In this document: positions 25,096 to 33,197 of the stretch, piece after piece
Layout of the letters: each line of letters begins with the position of its first letter
Position numbering within the stretch: the stretch's first letter is position 1
From: Nitrosomicrobium frigidum (SeqCode)
Lineage (GTDB): Archaea > Thermoproteota > Nitrososphaeria > Nitrososphaerales > Nitrososphaeraceae
Length of the DNA stretch: 64,000 nucleotides
Direction: 5' to 3'
Assembly: GCA_023251115.1 (NCBI GenBank)
Contig: JAHEZK010000003.1
Location: 1-64,000, forward strand
Translations under genes and position numbers: made by a program
Notes under the pieces: generated by a model
The model's database searches: none
Seen by the model: only the letters and a program-made list of their open reading frames with translations
What the model was told of the DNA's origin: nothing

Positions 25096-25334
25096 TCGAT
25101 GGTATTAAAAGATTAACCATAAATTTATTCATCTTAATATAAGAACGTGCCTTAACTAAGTTACACGTATTGTATTCTGGTTTGGAAAGATTTCTGTGAT
25201 GGGCTAATATATTGTTGGAATCTATTTCCACGCCCTAGATCTCACCAGCCATGCACCATTGATTTTTAGTTCTAATCCGTAGTTTCTATTCATCGTTCAA
25301 TTTGCAAATCGGTTTTGGCATGTCATTAAGTATG

Positions 25335-25769
25335 TCAAAGGTAGTATCCAGTTTCAACATCCATCCTGTTTCCATTGCGATCGTACGCCCCTATATCTTG
25401 AGCTTCATATGGAAAGCAAATTATTATTGAAACAAGACCGAAAAAATGATTCAAGTCTTCTAAGGATGGCTTGTTTGATCCGCTAGGATGTGAATGAATC
25501 GTTCCAATATATGATAAATCGAATGGAAGCTCATAGACAGGAAAACCCGAATAATATGGCCCATGCGTTGAAAAGGGAGGAATAATTAAGCCTGTTACAT
25601 TGATAACATGTTTATCTTTCTTACCCTGCACAATCAGTATCCCCTCGTTGGGATGCCATGACTTTGCATAAGTAATGATACTGTCTGTAATGTGTTTTAT
25701 CAAAACGACTTTTCTTTTTACTTCAGATAGTTCTTTTTTTCTTTTAGAAAACACAGTAATTATCACCAT
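25335..25769 (-). CDS. JAMM/MPN-domain metalloprotease
   Basis: A 144-residue single-domain Mov34/MPN protein. The zinc site follows the JAMM rule: Glu42 upstream, then His92-Ser-His94-Pro, six residues, Ser102-x-x-Asp105. Such archaeal proteases remove SAMP/ubiquitin-like proteins from targets or process the precursor of the modifier. A ubiquitin-like protein ending in Gly-Gly is encoded at 52.6 kb. The gene stands alone. Substrate unknown. Confidence 0.85.
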   Translation of the reverse strand: MVIITVFSKRKKELSEVKRKVVLIKHITDSIITYAKSWHPNEGILIVQGKKDKHVINVTGLIIPPFSTHGPYYSGFPVYELPFDLSYIGTIHSHPSGSNKPSLEDLNHFFGLVSIIICFPYEAQDIGAYDRNGNRMDVETGYYL

Positions 25770-26218
25770 ATTCCCAGTATTAAAATTAACTATTGGGCAT
25801 ACTTCTTGTATTTACAGGGTCTATTGAAAAGTTGGAAAATAAAGGATCTTTCGCAAAAGAACATTGGGCATGAGATCATTTATCCCTAATGAAGATAGAA
25901 ATACCATTTATCAATAATCAAACGAATATCATCTATTTTTAGCTCAGGCTATGTTTTAACTCTGATAATATATCGTATAGGTGATTCTTAATACAGTAAC
26001 ATGTGTATAGTAATATTATGGCTGCGACAATACGTTTAGAAGAAATATTATTTGAATTCAATACGTCGTAATACTAAATAACTGTATGAATTTCTGTTAG
26101 ACCATGATGAAATCGAAGAGCACTAAAATGCAGCAATACAAGTAGATTTTTATTCGAAATCACTTTCTATCCCTGATGTTAGAAACATATAATAAATAAT
26201 TATTACATGTAAGCTTGG
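25770..26218. other. Intergenic region with only tiny frames
   Basis: About 450 AT-rich bases between the JAMM gene and a 40-codon ORF. Frames of under 20 codons occur (for example one from an ATG near 26018), but none has convincing support. No tRNA, CRISPR or long repeat seen. Confidence 0.3.
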
Positions 26219-26341
26219 ATGAAGTATATTAAAAAGCATTATTGCCGATTATTTTATGCCCAACAACATCAAAACACTCCTGGCATGCCAGAAAGCGACA
26301 TATTGAGAACAAACGCTGAAAGCATTGAAGGTAGATGCTAG
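26219..26341 (+). CDS. Possible 40-residue protein
   Basis: An ATG at 26219 opens a 40-codon frame (MKYIKKHYCRLFYAQQHQNT followed by a hydrophilic tail ending EGRC). A CATATAATAAAT box is centred about 29 bases upstream, compatible with leaderless transcription. Composition is basic then acidic, with no known motif. It may be a small gene preceding the ABC exporter, or a chance frame in an otherwise empty region. Confidence 0.28.
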   Translation: MKYIKKHYCRLFYAQQHQNTPGMPESDILRTNAESIEGRC

Positions 26342-26411
26342 AAAGAGTAATTATTTTTCTTGAGGATCTGACTCCGACTCTACTTTATAATTAGAATCTT
26401 ACAGTTATTAT

Positions 26412-26468
26412 ATGGACATGATTTATCAAACCATGGATAACACTAAAAAAGTTATTCTCGAGGATTAG
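26412..26468 (+). CDS. Possible 18-codon leader ORF before the ABC exporter
   Basis: The frame MDMIYQTMDNTKKVILED starts at an ATG placed 25 bases after a TTTATAATTA box and stops five bases before the TTG of the ABC ATPase gene. The arrangement fits a leaderless transcript whose first cistron is a short peptide coupled to the ATPase. Its length makes chance a serious alternative. Confidence 0.28.
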   Translation: MDMIYQTMDNTKKVILED

Positions 26469-26473
26469 ATAAT

Positions 26474-27439
26474 TTGATAATCGTTAAAAATCTTGTTAAG
26501 AAGTATGGAGATTTCTATGCGTTAAATGGATTAAGTTTTGAGGTCAATGAAAATGAAATATTTGGACTGTTGGGTCCCAATGGTGCAGGTAAGACTACCC
26601 TCATACATATATTAGCTACGCTGCTGAAACCAACAAAAGGAGGGGCCGTAGTCAATGGATATGATGTGCTGCATAATGCCACTAAAGTGCGGGAAAGTAT
26701 AGGAGTTGTCTTTCAAGCTCCAAGTAGTGACGATATCCTTACAGGATATGAAAATCTTAAGATTCACGCGCTACTCTACGGAATACCACGTGGGACTAGG
26801 GAGAAAAGAATTTCAGAGGTGTTAAAGCTAGTGGGGTTGGAAGGTAGAAAAAACGACCAGGTAAAGAAATATTCTGGAGGCATGAGAAGAAGATTAGAAA
26901 TAGCACGAGGACTCTTGCATCACCCAAAGGTCCTTTTTTTAGATGAGCCCACCCTCGGATTAGACCCTCAAAGTAGAGAAAGCATGTGGACATATATCAA
27001 AGAAATAGTAACAGAAGAAAAAGTAACAATTATTTTAACTACGCATTACATGGAAGAGGCGGATATGCTTTGTGATAGAATTGGTTTTATTAGTAATGGA
27101 AAAATAATAGCCCTGAACTCACCGTCGAATTTAAAACAGGAAATGGGCGGGGATATTGTAAAAATAAACTTTATTGGTGATATTCCTTCCACCGAAACTT
27201 TTACACGTTTCGATTTTGTTCACAAAGTAGAACTTGAGGAAAACACTGCGATTGTCTACATGGATGAGGTAAATTCAAACATGCACAGCCTGATAAAAGA
27301 CTTGAAAGGAGTTCGAACGATAGAATATAAGAAACCAACTTTAAATGACGTATTCTTGAGACTTTCTGGCGATTCTTTATCCGGAGATAGTCCAGAAGGG
27401 GGATTTATGCAAAGATATGCTCAGTACAAGAAATCGTAA
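26474..27439 (+). CDS. ABC-2 type exporter ATP-binding protein
   Basis: A 321-residue ATPase. It has Walker A GPNGAGKTT, the signature YSGGMRRRLEIARGL, Walker B VLFLDEPTLGLD and the H-loop TTHYMEEADMLCDRIG. The C-terminal extension (residues 235-310) is the DrrA-type regulatory tail. It powers the permease encoded by the overlapping next gene. TTG start. DrrAB-type pairs export drugs, lipids or polysaccharides; the substrate here is unknown. Confidence 0.93.
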   Translation: MIIVKNLVKKYGDFYALNGLSFEVNENEIFGLLGPNGAGKTTLIHILATLLKPTKGGAVVNGYDVLHNATKVRESIGVVFQAPSSDDILTGYENLKIHALLYGIPRGTREKRISEVLKLVGLEGRKNDQVKKYSGGMRRRLEIARGLLHHPKVLFLDEPTLGLDPQSRESMWTYIKEIVTEEKVTIILTTHYMEEADMLCDRIGFISNGKIIALNSPSNLKQEMGGDIVKINFIGDIPSTETFTRFDFVHKVELEENTAIVYMDEVNSNMHSLIKDLKGVRTIEYKKPTLNDVFLRLSGDSLSGDSPEGGFMQRYAQYKKS

Positions 27440-28196
27440 ACTAAAAATAATATTGGGACAGCTATATGCTTTATGGCTTAGAGAATTTAAGGTATTCCTA
27501 CGTGAAAGGAGTAGACTTGTCGCCTCCACTTTCAATCCTTTGTTATGGCTATTTGTTATTGGATCTGGTTTGGGATCAACGAACCTCCAAATAGGAACAG
27601 ATTATCAAAAATTTATCTTCCCTGGTATCATCTGCATGTCCGTCATCTTTACTTCTGTTTTTTTTGGTTCGTACATTATCTGGGATAGGAAATTTGATTT
27701 TCTAAAGAGTGTAATGGTAGCACCATCAAGTAGAACTACAGTATTCGTTGGAAAAACTCTCGGCGGAATGACGACATCGCTTCTTCAGGTGGCTATCATA
27801 TTGGTAATTGGAGTTCCTTTAGGAATTAATTATGACGCACTTTCATTACTACAAATAATATCAATTGCACTGATACTCTCATTTGGTTTGACATCATTGG
27901 GTTTAACTTTCGGGAGTTATATTGAGAGCCTAGAAGGATTTCAATTAATTGTTAGCTTTGTTGTATTTCCTTTATTCTTCCTCAGCGGTGCATTGTTTCC
28001 AATAGATAACTTGCCTGCATGGCTTAGTTTCATAACTCTCATAGATCCAGCGACGTATTCCGTAGATGCTATCAGGAATAGTATCTTACATTTAGGAACG
28101 TACTCTTTTGAATTAGATCTGCAAATACTGCTACTGTTTACACTACTCATTACTCTGCTTGGGATCTTTTCTTTTAAGAGAATGAAGGCTGTGTAA
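27417..28196 (+). CDS. ABC-2 type exporter permease
   Basis: A 259-residue DrrB-like membrane protein with six hydrophobic helices. The family pattern is seen in FLRERSRLVASTFNPLLWLFVIGSGLG and in the C-terminal FPLFFLSGALFPIDNLPAWL. Its ATG lies 23 bases inside the ATPase gene, so the two are translationally coupled and form one exporter. It is followed by minus-strand hypothetical genes. Confidence 0.92.
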   Translation: MLSTRNRKLKIILGQLYALWLREFKVFLRERSRLVASTFNPLLWLFVIGSGLGSTNLQIGTDYQKFIFPGIICMSVIFTSVFFGSYIIWDRKFDFLKSVMVAPSSRTTVFVGKTLGGMTTSLLQVAIILVIGVPLGINYDALSLLQIISIALILSFGLTSLGLTFGSYIESLEGFQLIVSFVVFPLFFLSGALFPIDNLPAWLSFITLIDPATYSVDAIRNSILHLGTYSFELDLQILLLFTLLITLLGIFSFKRMKAV

Positions 28197-28321
28197 TTGT
28201 AGAAATTGCGATCGTTCATTGTTTTACATTCGTATTTTTTCAATGCGAAAGGACTCTGCAAATCGGTTTAATAAAATCGATTTAACACAAGTCGTATCGA
28301 GCTACAATAGATTTGAAATTG

Positions 28322-28528
28322 TTAAATTTCTTCATCCAGATCTTCAAATGCTCTTGCTTTTGAAATTTCATGCAGTCGCATTGTTAATGTTCTTTCAAAT
28401 TCTTTTTTGCTTAGAATCTTCTTACTGTCCAAAATCTCTATCAATGTTTCTAACTTTATAACAAACTCGTCTTCTGATGACAGTTCTTTACTAGTAATTT
28501 TTCTCTTATCCGAACGTTTCTTATTCAT
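28322..28528 (-). CDS. Hypothetical charged protein (68 aa)
   Basis: A 68-residue helical protein very rich in Lys, Glu and Asp (MNKKRSDKRKITSKELSSED at the start). It is predicted to be a coiled-coil-like or helix-hairpin protein without cysteines or membrane parts. No family recognised. It lies convergent with the ABC permease gene and may share a transcript with the next minus-strand gene upstream, 135 bases away. Confidence 0.45.
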   Translation of the reverse strand: MNKKRSDKRKITSKELSSEDEFVIKLETLIEILDSKKILSKKEFERTLTMRLHEISKARAFEDLDEEI

Positions 28529-28663
28529 CCCAATCGATAATATAATGACGTCATATTAGAATAATTTCGTATAATTTGTCCCTGACTCTTAGCTAGGCCC
28601 ATTCGCTTTATCGTAGAGCCAAAAACTTTGATTGATGAAGAAAGGAGGTTCACCAGATTAATT

Positions 28664-28969
28664 TTATCCATACTCTACGTAATACTTGTATCTTTTTTCC
28701 ACTTCTTTATTTTTGCCGGATAAAGCAAGAGTGGTATGGTCTCGTACACTTTTTTTGATAAAATTTAAGAGATCATTGGAATTTGGGTCACCTTGAAATC
28801 CTGATGACAGAGCAGACTCAAACAAGTTCATAAATTCGGCTACTTTCATTCTGTATTCACCAAGTGTTGGTTTCTTGTCACCTGTTACTTTAAACCAGGT
28901 TGTTGCACTGGGAGCCGCGAATGTACGTACAAGCTCTTCAAGTACTCTTTCCATTTCAAAAAAATCCAT
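28664..28969 (-). CDS. Hypothetical protein (101 aa)
   Basis: A 101-residue helical protein (MDFFEMERVLEELVRTFAAP at the start), soluble, no cysteines. It has a mid-region with GDKKPTLGEYRMKVAEFMNLFE and a basic C-terminal helix. Composition and codon use look like its neighbours, so I take it as genuine. No known family recognised. It is divergent from the membrane protein at 29096. Confidence 0.5.
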   Translation of the reverse strand: MDFFEMERVLEELVRTFAAPSATTWFKVTGDKKPTLGEYRMKVAEFMNLFESALSSGFQGDPNSNDLLNFIKKSVRDHTTLALSGKNKEVEKRYKYYVEYG

Positions 28970-29095
28970 ACTAAATATCCCCTTCGTACTATTTGACTAA
29001 CCAGTGGTATAAGATTATAGAGTGATATAAAACAAAATTAAATGATTATGCTCTGATAAGAATAAATTTGTGCGAAGGCTAGGGTATTCTGTATT

Positions 29096-30217
29096 TTGAA
29101 CTATACGAAGGAAGAATTATCATCGCACAGTTTGCTTTGGATTTATTTTCTCATCTCCATAGGTGTGGCCCTTCAAGTGGGCGCCGCAAATTGGGATATT
29201 ATTTGGCATGGCGTCGTAAATGTAGAATCTTTCTTTACTCCACCACATACCGTATTGTACTCTGGTGTTGGTTTGTCTTTAGTATCCACTCTTGTAGGGA
29301 TAATATTTTCAATAAAACATGGTAATCACTCAACTGGATCAATTTTTTCGATCCACCACAGAATTCCTGCCCCATTAAAGCTAATTATCTTGGGATCTCT
29401 GGTTGAAGTATTCTCAGGTCAATTTGATAACTGGTGGCACTCAAATTTTGGATTTGACGGCCTCCTTAGTCCGCCGCATTTGATGCTGATAAGTGGAATG
29501 TTGCTTTCGATAATTGGTGCACTGATAGGTACACATTTGTCTGACTCTAAAACCAAATTCAAGGTAGCTTCTGAATTGATCGCATTTGGAATTCTATGGA
29601 TGGTCCTCGTCAATTTTGTTTTTATGTTCACGCTTCCCTTTTCTGAAGGTCAATACTTTGATTTTAATCCCTCTCCTACGACCGCGTTGGTCCTGGGATC
29701 AACCTTGCCTGCTGTATTTACGGCCATTATTTTCTATTCAGTGCAGGGCATTTCCTTTCCTTTTCGATTGACTGCTGTAGCTGCAACCTTGATGACGTTA
29801 CAGTCATCATCTACAATTATTTCCAATGTTTACTTTGCGGGTCTATTTCCTCTTTATCTTCTAAACATATTAGTTCCTTTGCTATTAGACTTCATTGCAG
29901 CTTTTACCAAAAATAATAACAAAGTACTCGGCGTTCGCCCATCTAAAGACTTCTTACGTATAGTCTTCTCAATTGCCATTTCTTTTTCCTTCATCACTTT
30001 GTATTTCCCATGGTCGGTGAATATGTTCAAAGCCTACTTTGGAATTGATCTAATTACATTTGAAAGCGTAGCGATTTTTGATCAGCTTTTTTGGAAATTC
30101 ATTATACCAATTTTGATGCCGTTATCATTTGCCTCGGCTTATGCGGGAATATTGATTTGGAAAAAGTTTTACAGATGGCGCAGGCTTACCAACGTGTTTA
30201 GACTCGTTGTTAGATAA
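29096..30217 (+). CDS. Polytopic membrane protein with duplicated W-H/PPH motif
   Basis: A 373-residue protein with about nine membrane helices. Two related motifs occur: WDIIWHGVVNVESFFTPPH (residues 33-51) and FDNWWHSNFGFDGLLSPPH (110-128). In both a W-H is followed exactly 13 residues later by the His of PPH, then by a small-residue helix (LYSG or LISG). The four histidines and aspartates beside the membrane suggest a metal or heme site. Similar WH...PPH proteins are known to me only as uncharacterised membrane proteins in bacteria. TTG start. Function unknown. Confidence 0.7.
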   Translation: MNYTKEELSSHSLLWIYFLISIGVALQVGAANWDIIWHGVVNVESFFTPPHTVLYSGVGLSLVSTLVGIIFSIKHGNHSTGSIFSIHHRIPAPLKLIILGSLVEVFSGQFDNWWHSNFGFDGLLSPPHLMLISGMLLSIIGALIGTHLSDSKTKFKVASELIAFGILWMVLVNFVFMFTLPFSEGQYFDFNPSPTTALVLGSTLPAVFTAIIFYSVQGISFPFRLTAVAATLMTLQSSSTIISNVYFAGLFPLYLLNILVPLLLDFIAAFTKNNNKVLGVRPSKDFLRIVFSIAISFSFITLYFPWSVNMFKAYFGIDLITFESVAIFDQLFWKFIIPILMPLSFASAYAGILIWKKFYRWRRLTNVFRLVVR

Positions 30218-30532
30218 TTTGGCACTTTCCTCAACATTCCACGCATTCCACATTGAATTGTCTCTCTTGTCTCACCCTTCTACAACATACTTATCAATCC
30301 AATCATAAAAAGCAAAAATATATTTTCGCAAGAAAGACCCGAGAAATATCTAATAATGAAGGAGTTAAGTCCCTAAAACATTAGAAGAAAGCGTCGATAA
30401 TTAGAATGTCTAAAATTTTAGTATTTCATATAGATCAAAAAAATGATCCGTTTGTGTGCAATTCATAGATAAAAATGAGTTTCTAAATAGTTAACCTTAA
30501 TAATCTTGTTTCATCAATTATTATATTGAAGC
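30218..30532. other. Intergenic region without recognised features
   Basis: About 315 AT-rich bases between the W-H/PPH membrane protein and a membrane/zinc-ribbon gene. A 20-codon frame from an ATG near 30405 is the longest of interest and is not supported by a promoter or a ribosome-binding site. No repeat or RNA recognised. Confidence 0.3.
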
Positions 30533-30838
30533 ATGGAAAATAGAGATTTTCTTACACAAAGCATAATGTGGATTGTCATTTCGATAGGTATAAGCATAAC
30601 AGTAGCAATGTTTATTCCATTTCCATATTCTTGGATTGTTATTATAGGAATATTTCTTTCGTGGAATTACTGGCGATTTAGAAAAATGAACAAGATGGGC
30701 TCAGGAGTGGGAATGTTTGGCTCTCTGTCATCTCCTTTTTCGGGTAACTCAGTAAATTACTACTGTATGAGCTGTGGCACAAAGCATAGAGAAGCAGCAT
30801 GTCCACGATGCGGTTCTAAGATGAAGAGAGTCGGCTAA
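30533..30838 (+). CDS. Membrane protein with C-terminal zinc ribbon
   Basis: A 101-residue protein. Two hydrophobic helices cover residues 10-27 and 31-45. A flexible Gly/Ser-rich linker leads to a zinc ribbon, CMSCGTKHREAACPRCGSK, with two CxxC knuckles. Such membrane-tethered zinc ribbons are common in archaea and probably mediate protein contacts at the cytoplasmic face. ATG start. Function unknown. Confidence 0.6.
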   Translation: MENRDFLTQSIMWIVISIGISITVAMFIPFPYSWIVIIGIFLSWNYWRFRKMNKMGSGVGMFGSLSSPFSGNSVNYYCMSCGTKHREAACPRCGSKMKRVG

Positions 30839-30917
30839 GTACAAATTTTGTGTTATCCAGATTATGTCAATATCGTGAATCATGTATCCTGTAGATAGAT
30901 TTGTAACTGAAAACTAG

Positions 30918-31865
30918 TTAAAGAAATTCGCTTATTCTGCACTGCTGTAAAGAAACGGGGCATTCCTGTTTCATTCTAGAGATTTGTTCCATTAGTTTCT
31001 CAAAACCAAATTCAATATTCCTATTAAAAATCTCATATTTGAGACTGCTCATCACTTTATCGGCATAGCGTTCATCTACAGTTAGATTATTCTCATGTAG
31101 AATGGGTTCCTGAAAACCATATATTTGCTCGTACTCTTTAATCGCCCACGATAAATCAATTAGTTCTAAAACTTCTCTAATTCTAGGCCAAATATCATAT
31201 CTCAGGCGAAGGACCGATCCAGATATATTTCCTAGGCCTGATTGCTGACATTTATTGACAATATTCCTAATTTGTTGCTCACCATCAGTAATGAATGGAA
31301 TAATGGGATCAATATTGACACAACACTTAATCCCAGACTCAACAAACTTATTTATCGTCTCAAAAATTCTTGAGGCTGGAGGCGTTCCTGGTTCTATTAT
31401 GCGTCTTAATTTTTCATCTACAGTTGTTATAGACCAAACTATGAAACAATCATCAGAGTATTTACTAAACAGGTCGAGGTCTCGTTCGATCAATGATGAT
31501 TTGGTGAAAATGTAAAATGGAATATGGTACTGTTGCAATACTTGGATACATTTTTTTGTGATACCAAACTTCGCCTCTGCAGATTGATAGGCGTCTGTTG
31601 CTGATGATATCATGACCGGTAACATTGAAGTATTTTTCCATTTGTTCAATTCAGATTCTAGAATTTCAGCGGCATTTATTTTACCATAAATCTTGTCATA
31701 AAAATTTGGCGACCATTTGTACGTTGCGTAGCAATATCCGCATCTATGCTGGCATCCTTGATATGGGTTTATTGTTAACCCTAGATGTGACCCAATCTTG
31801 AAATGATGAATTATTGATTTTGAATATTTTCTTTCAATTATAGGTGCCTTGTTAGAATACCACAA
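30918..31865 (-). CDS. Radical SAM protein, SPL-like family
   Basis: A 315-residue radical SAM enzyme. The 4Fe-4S cluster motif is Cys38-x3-Cys42-x2-Cys45 in NPYQGCQHRCGYCYA. The following barrel segments (VMISSATDAYQSAE, YIFTKSSLIERDLDLF, CVNIDPIIPFITDG) match the spore-photoproduct-lyase-like/Rv2578c group seen in many archaea and bacteria. The chemistry is likely a radical-mediated nucleic-acid or other reaction, but the group is uncharacterised. No partner gene adjacent. Confidence 0.88.
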   Translation of the reverse strand: MWYSNKAPIIERKYSKSIIHHFKIGSHLGLTINPYQGCQHRCGYCYATYKWSPNFYDKIYGKINAAEILESELNKWKNTSMLPVMISSATDAYQSAEAKFGITKKCIQVLQQYHIPFYIFTKSSLIERDLDLFSKYSDDCFIVWSITTVDEKLRRIIEPGTPPASRIFETINKFVESGIKCCVNIDPIIPFITDGEQQIRNIVNKCQQSGLGNISGSVLRLRYDIWPRIREVLELIDLSWAIKEYEQIYGFQEPILHENNLTVDERYADKVMSSLKYEIFNRNIEFGFEKLMEQISRMKQECPVSLQQCRISEFL

Positions 31866-31937
31866 CAGTACTTTCAGTGAAGTAAAGTTAATTAGTATTG
31901 AAATACCTGTGGACGAGGGAGAGGGGAATATAGGAGT

Positions 31938-32297
31938 TTAAGAGTCATCCAATCTTCTAATTAGTGGATTTTCAGCTTTATTTACTATTGATTGAATGAA
32001 ATTAAAAACAGGTTTTACATCAGAGAGATGACCGCTTATTTCAAATCTTATGCCGCCCTGTATTCGAATTTTAGAAGTTTTGAAGAATATCCCTTCTTCA
32101 TTATATTCTATACCATAAATGCTCTCAAGTCTTTCACTTATTACATCTGGCGATTTAAAAAAACGTCCTCTTTCTGAATATAATAGTATTCTTAGATTTG
32201 TGACGATGATATGGTATTTCTTTTCTGTACATTTGAGCTTCGTCTTACTTCTGAACATTATGTTCTCTTGAGGGAGTAATATTTCCTTAAGTGCCAA
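31938..32297 (-). CDS. PH-like domain protein (119 aa)
   Basis: A 119-residue protein dominated by beta strands. ENIMFRSKTKLKCTEKKYHIIVTNLRILLYSE has the pattern of bacterial/archaeal PH-like domains, in which a strand 'TNxRIL' is followed by a short charged loop. The C-terminal helix is GHLSDVKPVFNFIQSI. No membrane segment. It lies 72 bases downstream of the radical SAM gene on the same strand. Role unknown. Confidence 0.55.
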   Translation of the reverse strand: MALKEILLPQENIMFRSKTKLKCTEKKYHIIVTNLRILLYSERGRFFKSPDVISERLESIYGIEYNEEGIFFKTSKIRIQGGIRFEISGHLSDVKPVFNFIQSIVNKAENPLIRRLDDS

Positions 32298-32752
32298 GAA
32301 TCATTATGTAAAGCAGTCGGTTATATCCATAAAAGTTGAATCATTTTATTTATTCTACTAACAAATGTCAATGATCGTAAATTCTATTAAAATGTTTTAT
32401 AACAAGTATCAATTTGGATTTCTTATTCATCGTGAATTACATAGTAACTTTAACGATTCTATATTTGGGGTATCAAGGATGGGTAACTCATGCTTTAAAT
32501 CCAATCCAATTAATAATACGACTACCCCCCTTGATTGTTATTTATCGTATTCATCAGTTAAGAAACAAGTAATAACCTGTGCATCCCATCGAATGCCCTA
32601 AAAATAATGTAATAATAATTCTCGCAAACAGATTCGGTGGAGTTAAGGTAATTATGATTCTTGTAATTGCCCTTTGCAGTTTAGGTATTTTGGGGATTTA
32701 ATGGAAATGATCGATGTAATAACTGTACGAGTGATTAGAAAATACCATCAAC
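32298..32752. other. Intergenic region upstream of tatA
   Basis: About 455 bases. A 78-codon frame at 32365-32601 lacks protein-like composition and I do not accept it. A 15-codon hydrophobic frame (MILVIALCSLGILGI) at 32654-32701 follows an AAGGTAA tract and ends at a TAATG overlapping an in-frame upstream ATG of tatA; it may be chance. Nothing else is recognised. Confidence 0.3.
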
Positions 32753-32760
32753 ATTTAAAT
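32753..32760 (+). promoter_or_regulatory. TATA box of tatA
   Basis: ATTTAAAT is centred about 28 bases before the ATG at 32785. This spacing predicts transcription starting at or next to the ATG, a leaderless mRNA, and supports that start over the longer open frame beginning at 32674. Confidence 0.5.
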
Positions 32761-32784
32761 CTCAACCATATCTATCTTGTACTC

Positions 32785-33102
32785 ATGTATGGTATCCATA
32801 ACGCTATTTTGCAAATGCCAACTGGATATGAATTTCTAATAATCATAGTTATCATCGTAGTTTTGTTTTTCGGTGTCAAGAAAATTCCTGAATTAGCAAG
32901 GTCTTTTGGAAAGGCAACAGCGGAATATGAAAAGGCAAGAATTGAAGCTAAAAAAGAACTGGATCAAATTCGGGGAAAAGACAAGGTCGGGCGCGAAAAA
33001 CTCGAGGAGATAGCAGAATCGTTAGGTATAGACTATACAAATAAGAATGATGATGATCTTAGGAAGGCAATCGAAGGCGCTGTTAATAAGGAAAAAAGTT
33101 AA
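32785..33102 (+). CDS. tatA: Twin-arginine translocase subunit TatA
   Basis: A 105-residue protein with one N-terminal membrane helix (EFLIIIVIIVVLFFG), the hinge VKKIPELARSFGKA, and an amphipathic helix followed by a charged tail. This is the TatA/TatE layout, which forms the protein-conducting oligomer for folded Tat substrates such as Rieske and copper proteins. The longer open frame upstream would put 37 unlikely residues before the helix. TatC is not in this window. Confidence 0.88.
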   Translation: MYGIHNAILQMPTGYEFLIIIVIIVVLFFGVKKIPELARSFGKATAEYEKARIEAKKELDQIRGKDKVGREKLEEIAESLGIDYTNKNDDDLRKAIEGAVNKEKS

Positions 33103-33197
33103 TCCTCACCTTACACCATTCAATAATAAATGAGTAAATATTAGTTGACTTTTGTTGGAAAATTTTAATTATGACATAATCTTCTGCTTGCATAAAC

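Noticed and set aside
32365-32601. 78-codon plus-strand frame before tatA
   Set aside because: Composition is not protein-like, no motif is visible, and no promoter at the right distance was found.
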